Source of the DNA: JBJXFY01 sp046155815
GTDB taxonomy: Bacteria > Verrucomicrobiota > Verrucomicrobiia > Limisphaerales > CAIMTB01
Direction of reading: 5' to 3'
Length of the DNA: 6,970 nt
Assembly (NCBI GenBank): GCA_046155815.1
Contig: JBJXFY010000197.1
Coordinates: 1 to 6,970, forward strand
Under the pieces are notes generated by a model, which saw only the letters and a program-made list of their open reading frames with translations, was not told the origin of the DNA and ran no database searches. Positions 5,234 to 6,970 of this stretch are shown here, in pieces. How positions within the stretch are numbered: position 1 is the first letter of the stretch; the number at the start of each line of letters is the position of its first letter. The position numbers and the translations under genes are program-made.

Positions 5234-6970
5234 TCGTACCCCCTTCCTTTCACCCACCGCGCCGCCACGCTGGCCTTCATGGCCGCGGCGCTCGCCCCGT
5301 ATGTCGTCCGCGGCAACCCCGCCGGGCTGACCGTGCAGTCCGGCTCGGCCACCGCCTCGGCGGCCGGCGGCCACCTCACCGTGACCGCCTCGCACAACGC
5401 GATCCTCAACTGGCAGTCGTTCAACCTCGCGCCCGGCGAGCGGACCTCCTTTGTCCAGCCCTCCTCCTCCTCCGTGGTCTGGAACAAGATCAACGACGCC
5501 AGCCCGTCGCAGGTCTTCGGCCGGCTGGACGCCAACGGCGTGGTCGTGCTGCAGAACCGCGCCGGTTTCTTCTTCGGCCCGGACGCCTTCGTGAGCGCCG
5601 CGGGCCTCGTGGTCACCACCGCGACGGCCACGCCGGTCGAGGGCGCGGCCGGGCTGTTCTGGCAGTTCCAGGGCGCGCCGCCTGCGGCCAGCATCGTGAA
5701 CTACGGCCGGCTCGAGACCGGCCCCAGCGGCAGCGCGTTCCTCATCGCCGACCGCATCGAGAACCACGGCGAGATCGCCGCGCCCGGCGGCACCATCGGC
5801 CTCGCCGCCGGCCGCGACGTGCTGCTCTCCGAGCGGCCCGACGGCCGCGGCCTCAGCGCCACGGTCAGCCTGCCTTCCGGCTCGATTGACAACACCGGCC
5901 GGCTGGTGGCCGACGCCGGCACCGTCGCGCTGCACGCCCGCGTCGTGAACCAGGGCGGCCTCGTGCAGGCCGCCTCGGTCCGCGAACGCCACGGCGTCAT
6001 CGAACTCGTCGCGGCGGACGCGGTGACGCTGGGGCCAAACTCCGTGCTGTCCGCATCCGGCGGCGAGGAAGGCTTGAGCGGCGGCGGCTCGATCGTCGTG
6101 AAGTCCGGCGGCAGCTACGCCGACACCGCGACCTCGCGGCTCGGGGTGGCGGGCGGCGCGCAGGGGGGCGACGGCGGATTCGTCGAGATCTCCGCGCCCG
6201 TGCTGCCGGCCATCCGCGCGCAGCTCGACGGCCAGGCCGCGTCGGGCAGCCGGGGCGGCCGGCTGCTGCTTGACCCGCAGAACATCGTGATCAGCTCGGG
6301 CGGCGGCGGCACCGGCTCCGGCTCCGTCGGCGCGGGCGACCCGCCGGCCGGCGGCACGCTCACGCTGGACGTGAACTCGGCCTTCACCGGCTTCTCCGAG
6401 ATCACCCTCCAGGCCACGCGCAACATCACCGTCGCCGCGGGCACGCAGTGGGACCTCGGTGCCAGCACGGGACTGACGGCGCCCGGCAGCCTCCTGAAGC
6501 TAGAGGCCGGCAACAACGTCACCGTCGCCGCCGGCGCCGCCATCCTCGCGGCGGAGAACTGGTCCGTGACGATCCAGGCCGGCCGCGACTTCAGCGCCCC
6601 CGACCTCGTCACGCCGGGCGTGGGCAGCATCCTCTTCAGCGGCACCGGCGCGCTCCAGGCGCAGAACGGCCAGGTGAGCCTGCTGGCCGGGAACAACGTC
6701 ACCGTCGCCGCCGGGCACGTCCGCACGGTGGCGGGCGGCGACCTCACGGTGCGGACGCTCGCCGGCAACATCGCCACCGGCACGAAGGCGAACGGCTTCC
6801 GTTTCCTGCCCTCCGGCTACGCCGTGGATGCCGACCTCGGCGGGATCAGCACGGCCGCCGGCGGCGACGTCACGCTCGCGGCCGGGCAGGACGTGGTCAG
6901 CTTCCTCCCGCTGGCCGGCGGCCAGCAGGGCAACGCCGGCAGCGGCGCGTTTGGCGCGGCGCCCGGCGAC
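5231..6970 (+). CDS. TpsA exoprotein, filamentous-haemagglutinin type, N-terminal 580 residues (3' end outside window)
   Basis: The frame is open from the ATG at 5231 to the last base, so the gene continues downstream. A Sec signal peptide covers about residues 1-28 (hydrophobic ATLAFMAAALA; mature start probably near GNPAGLTV). The TPS or haemagglutination-activity domain follows (about 29-190): AILNWQSFNLAPGE (57-70), FVQPSSSSVVWNKIND (74-89), SQVFGRLDANG (93-103), LQNRAGFFFGPDAFV (107-121), then AAGLVVTTA. This is the region TpsB recognises and where beta-helix folding begins. Next come Gly-rich beta-helix coils, GGDGGFVEIS (312-321), and GGRLLLDPQNIVIS (342-355), a block typical of large TpsA proteins that usually reads 'LLDP.nI.I'. 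Then irregular beta-helix repeats include NITVAAG (398-404) and GNNVTVAAG (427-435 and 487-495). There is no cysteine. Such proteins are adhesins, haemolysins or other secreted exoproteins. The activity cannot be told, because the functional C-terminus is missing. Confidence 0.92.
   Translation, partial: MSYPLPFTHRAATLAFMAAALAPYVVRGNPAGLTVQSGSATASAAGGHLTVTASHNAILNWQSFNLAPGERTSFVQPSSSSVVWNKINDASPSQVFGRLDANGVVVLQNRAGFFFGPDAFVSAAGLVVTTATATPVEGAAGLFWQFQGAPPAASIVNYGRLETGPSGSAFLIADRIENHGEIAAPGGTIGLAAGRDVLLSERPDGRGLSATVSLPSGSIDNTGRLVADAGTVALHARVVNQGGLVQAASVRERHGVIELVAADAVTLGPNSVLSASGGEEGLSGGGSIVVKSGGSYADTATSRLGVAGGAQGGDGGFVEISAPVLPAIRAQLDGQAASGSRGGRLLLDPQNIVISSGGGGTGSGSVGAGDPPAGGTLTLDVNSAFTGFSEITLQATRNITVAAGTQWDLGASTGLTAPGSLLKLEAGNNVTVAAGAAILAAENWSVTIQAGRDFSAPDLVTPGVGSILFSGTGALQAQNGQVSLLAGNNVTVAAGHVRTVAGGDLTVRTLAGNIATGTKANGFRFLPSGYAVDADLGGISTAAGGDVTLAAGQDVVSFLPLAGGQQGNAGSGAFGAAPGD
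6505..6714 (+). repeat. Near-identical 30-base direct repeat, 180 bases apart, in the TpsA gene
   Basis: Bases 6505-6534 and 6685-6714 match at 29 of 30 positions; the only difference is C at 6511 against G at 6691. Both encode the coil AGNNVTVAAG. The period is exactly 60 codons. A weaker relative is at about 6419-6440 (NITVAAG). This looks like segmental duplication of a beta-helix coil. Confidence 0.75.

Noticed and set aside
5279..5281. Internal ATG as the TpsA start
   Set aside because: It would remove the basic N-region and half of the signal peptide, and it lacks the GGAGG and the stop/start overlap seen at 5231.
5462..5473. Run of four TCC triplets in the TpsA gene, considered as a phase-variable tract
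   Set aside because: A change in triplet number would not shift the frame, four units is short, and it only encodes the Ser run in the TPS domain.
4936..5889. 317-codon + strand frame overlapping the end of TpsB and the start of TpsA
   Set aside because: It is Arg/Pro-rich, runs in a different frame through both VRGY/FxDxG-containing TpsB and the TPS domain, and shows no domain of its own.

Overview
The window is a G+C-rich stretch of bacterial DNA carrying five genes, all on the + strand, with short gaps (25, 75 and 31 bases) and finally a one-base stop/start overlap. It looks like one operon or part of one. No RNA gene, mobile element, CRISPR array, terminator or reverse-strand gene can be supported. 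Every product is an envelope or secreted protein of a diderm bacterium. The best taxonomic guess is Verrucomicrobiota (Opitutae-like), because two genes encode types of protein I associate with that phylum: a 328-residue exported protein with an 'LYELLPG...LGYF.L..DGTLTF' block and an 'RFFAV' C-terminal module, and a divergent PstS-like protein. This assignment rests on protein style, not on a marker gene.

Layout: (1) 1-570, the C-terminal 189 residues of an OprO/OprP-type (phosphate-selective-like) porin. (2) 596-1582, an exported protein of unknown function. (3) 1658-2761, an exported PstS-like periplasmic-binding-protein-fold protein that seems to lack the residues that hold phosphate in classical PstS. 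(4) 2793-5231, an 812-residue TpsB-type outer-membrane transporter of the two-partner secretion (TPS, type Vb) pathway, with a triplicated POTRA domain before the usual last POTRA and the beta-barrel. (5) 5231-6970 and beyond, the N-terminal 580 residues of a large TpsA exoprotein with a TPS (haemagglutination-activity) domain and beta-helix repeats. It has no stop codon inside the window.

Working model: the last two genes form a TPS pair in which TpsB exports TpsA across the outer membrane. TpsA translation appears coupled to TpsB by a TAATG junction and a strong GGAGG ribosome-binding site. The porin and the PstS-like protein suggest a link to phosphate or another oxyanion, which recalls the phosphate-starvation-linked PdtA/PdtB TPS system of Pseudomonas aeruginosa. 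That link is an inference from gene content. The most unusual points are the POTRA triplication, the loss of PstS ligand residues, the degenerate NPNG-type motif in the TPS domain, and the complete absence of cysteine from all five products.
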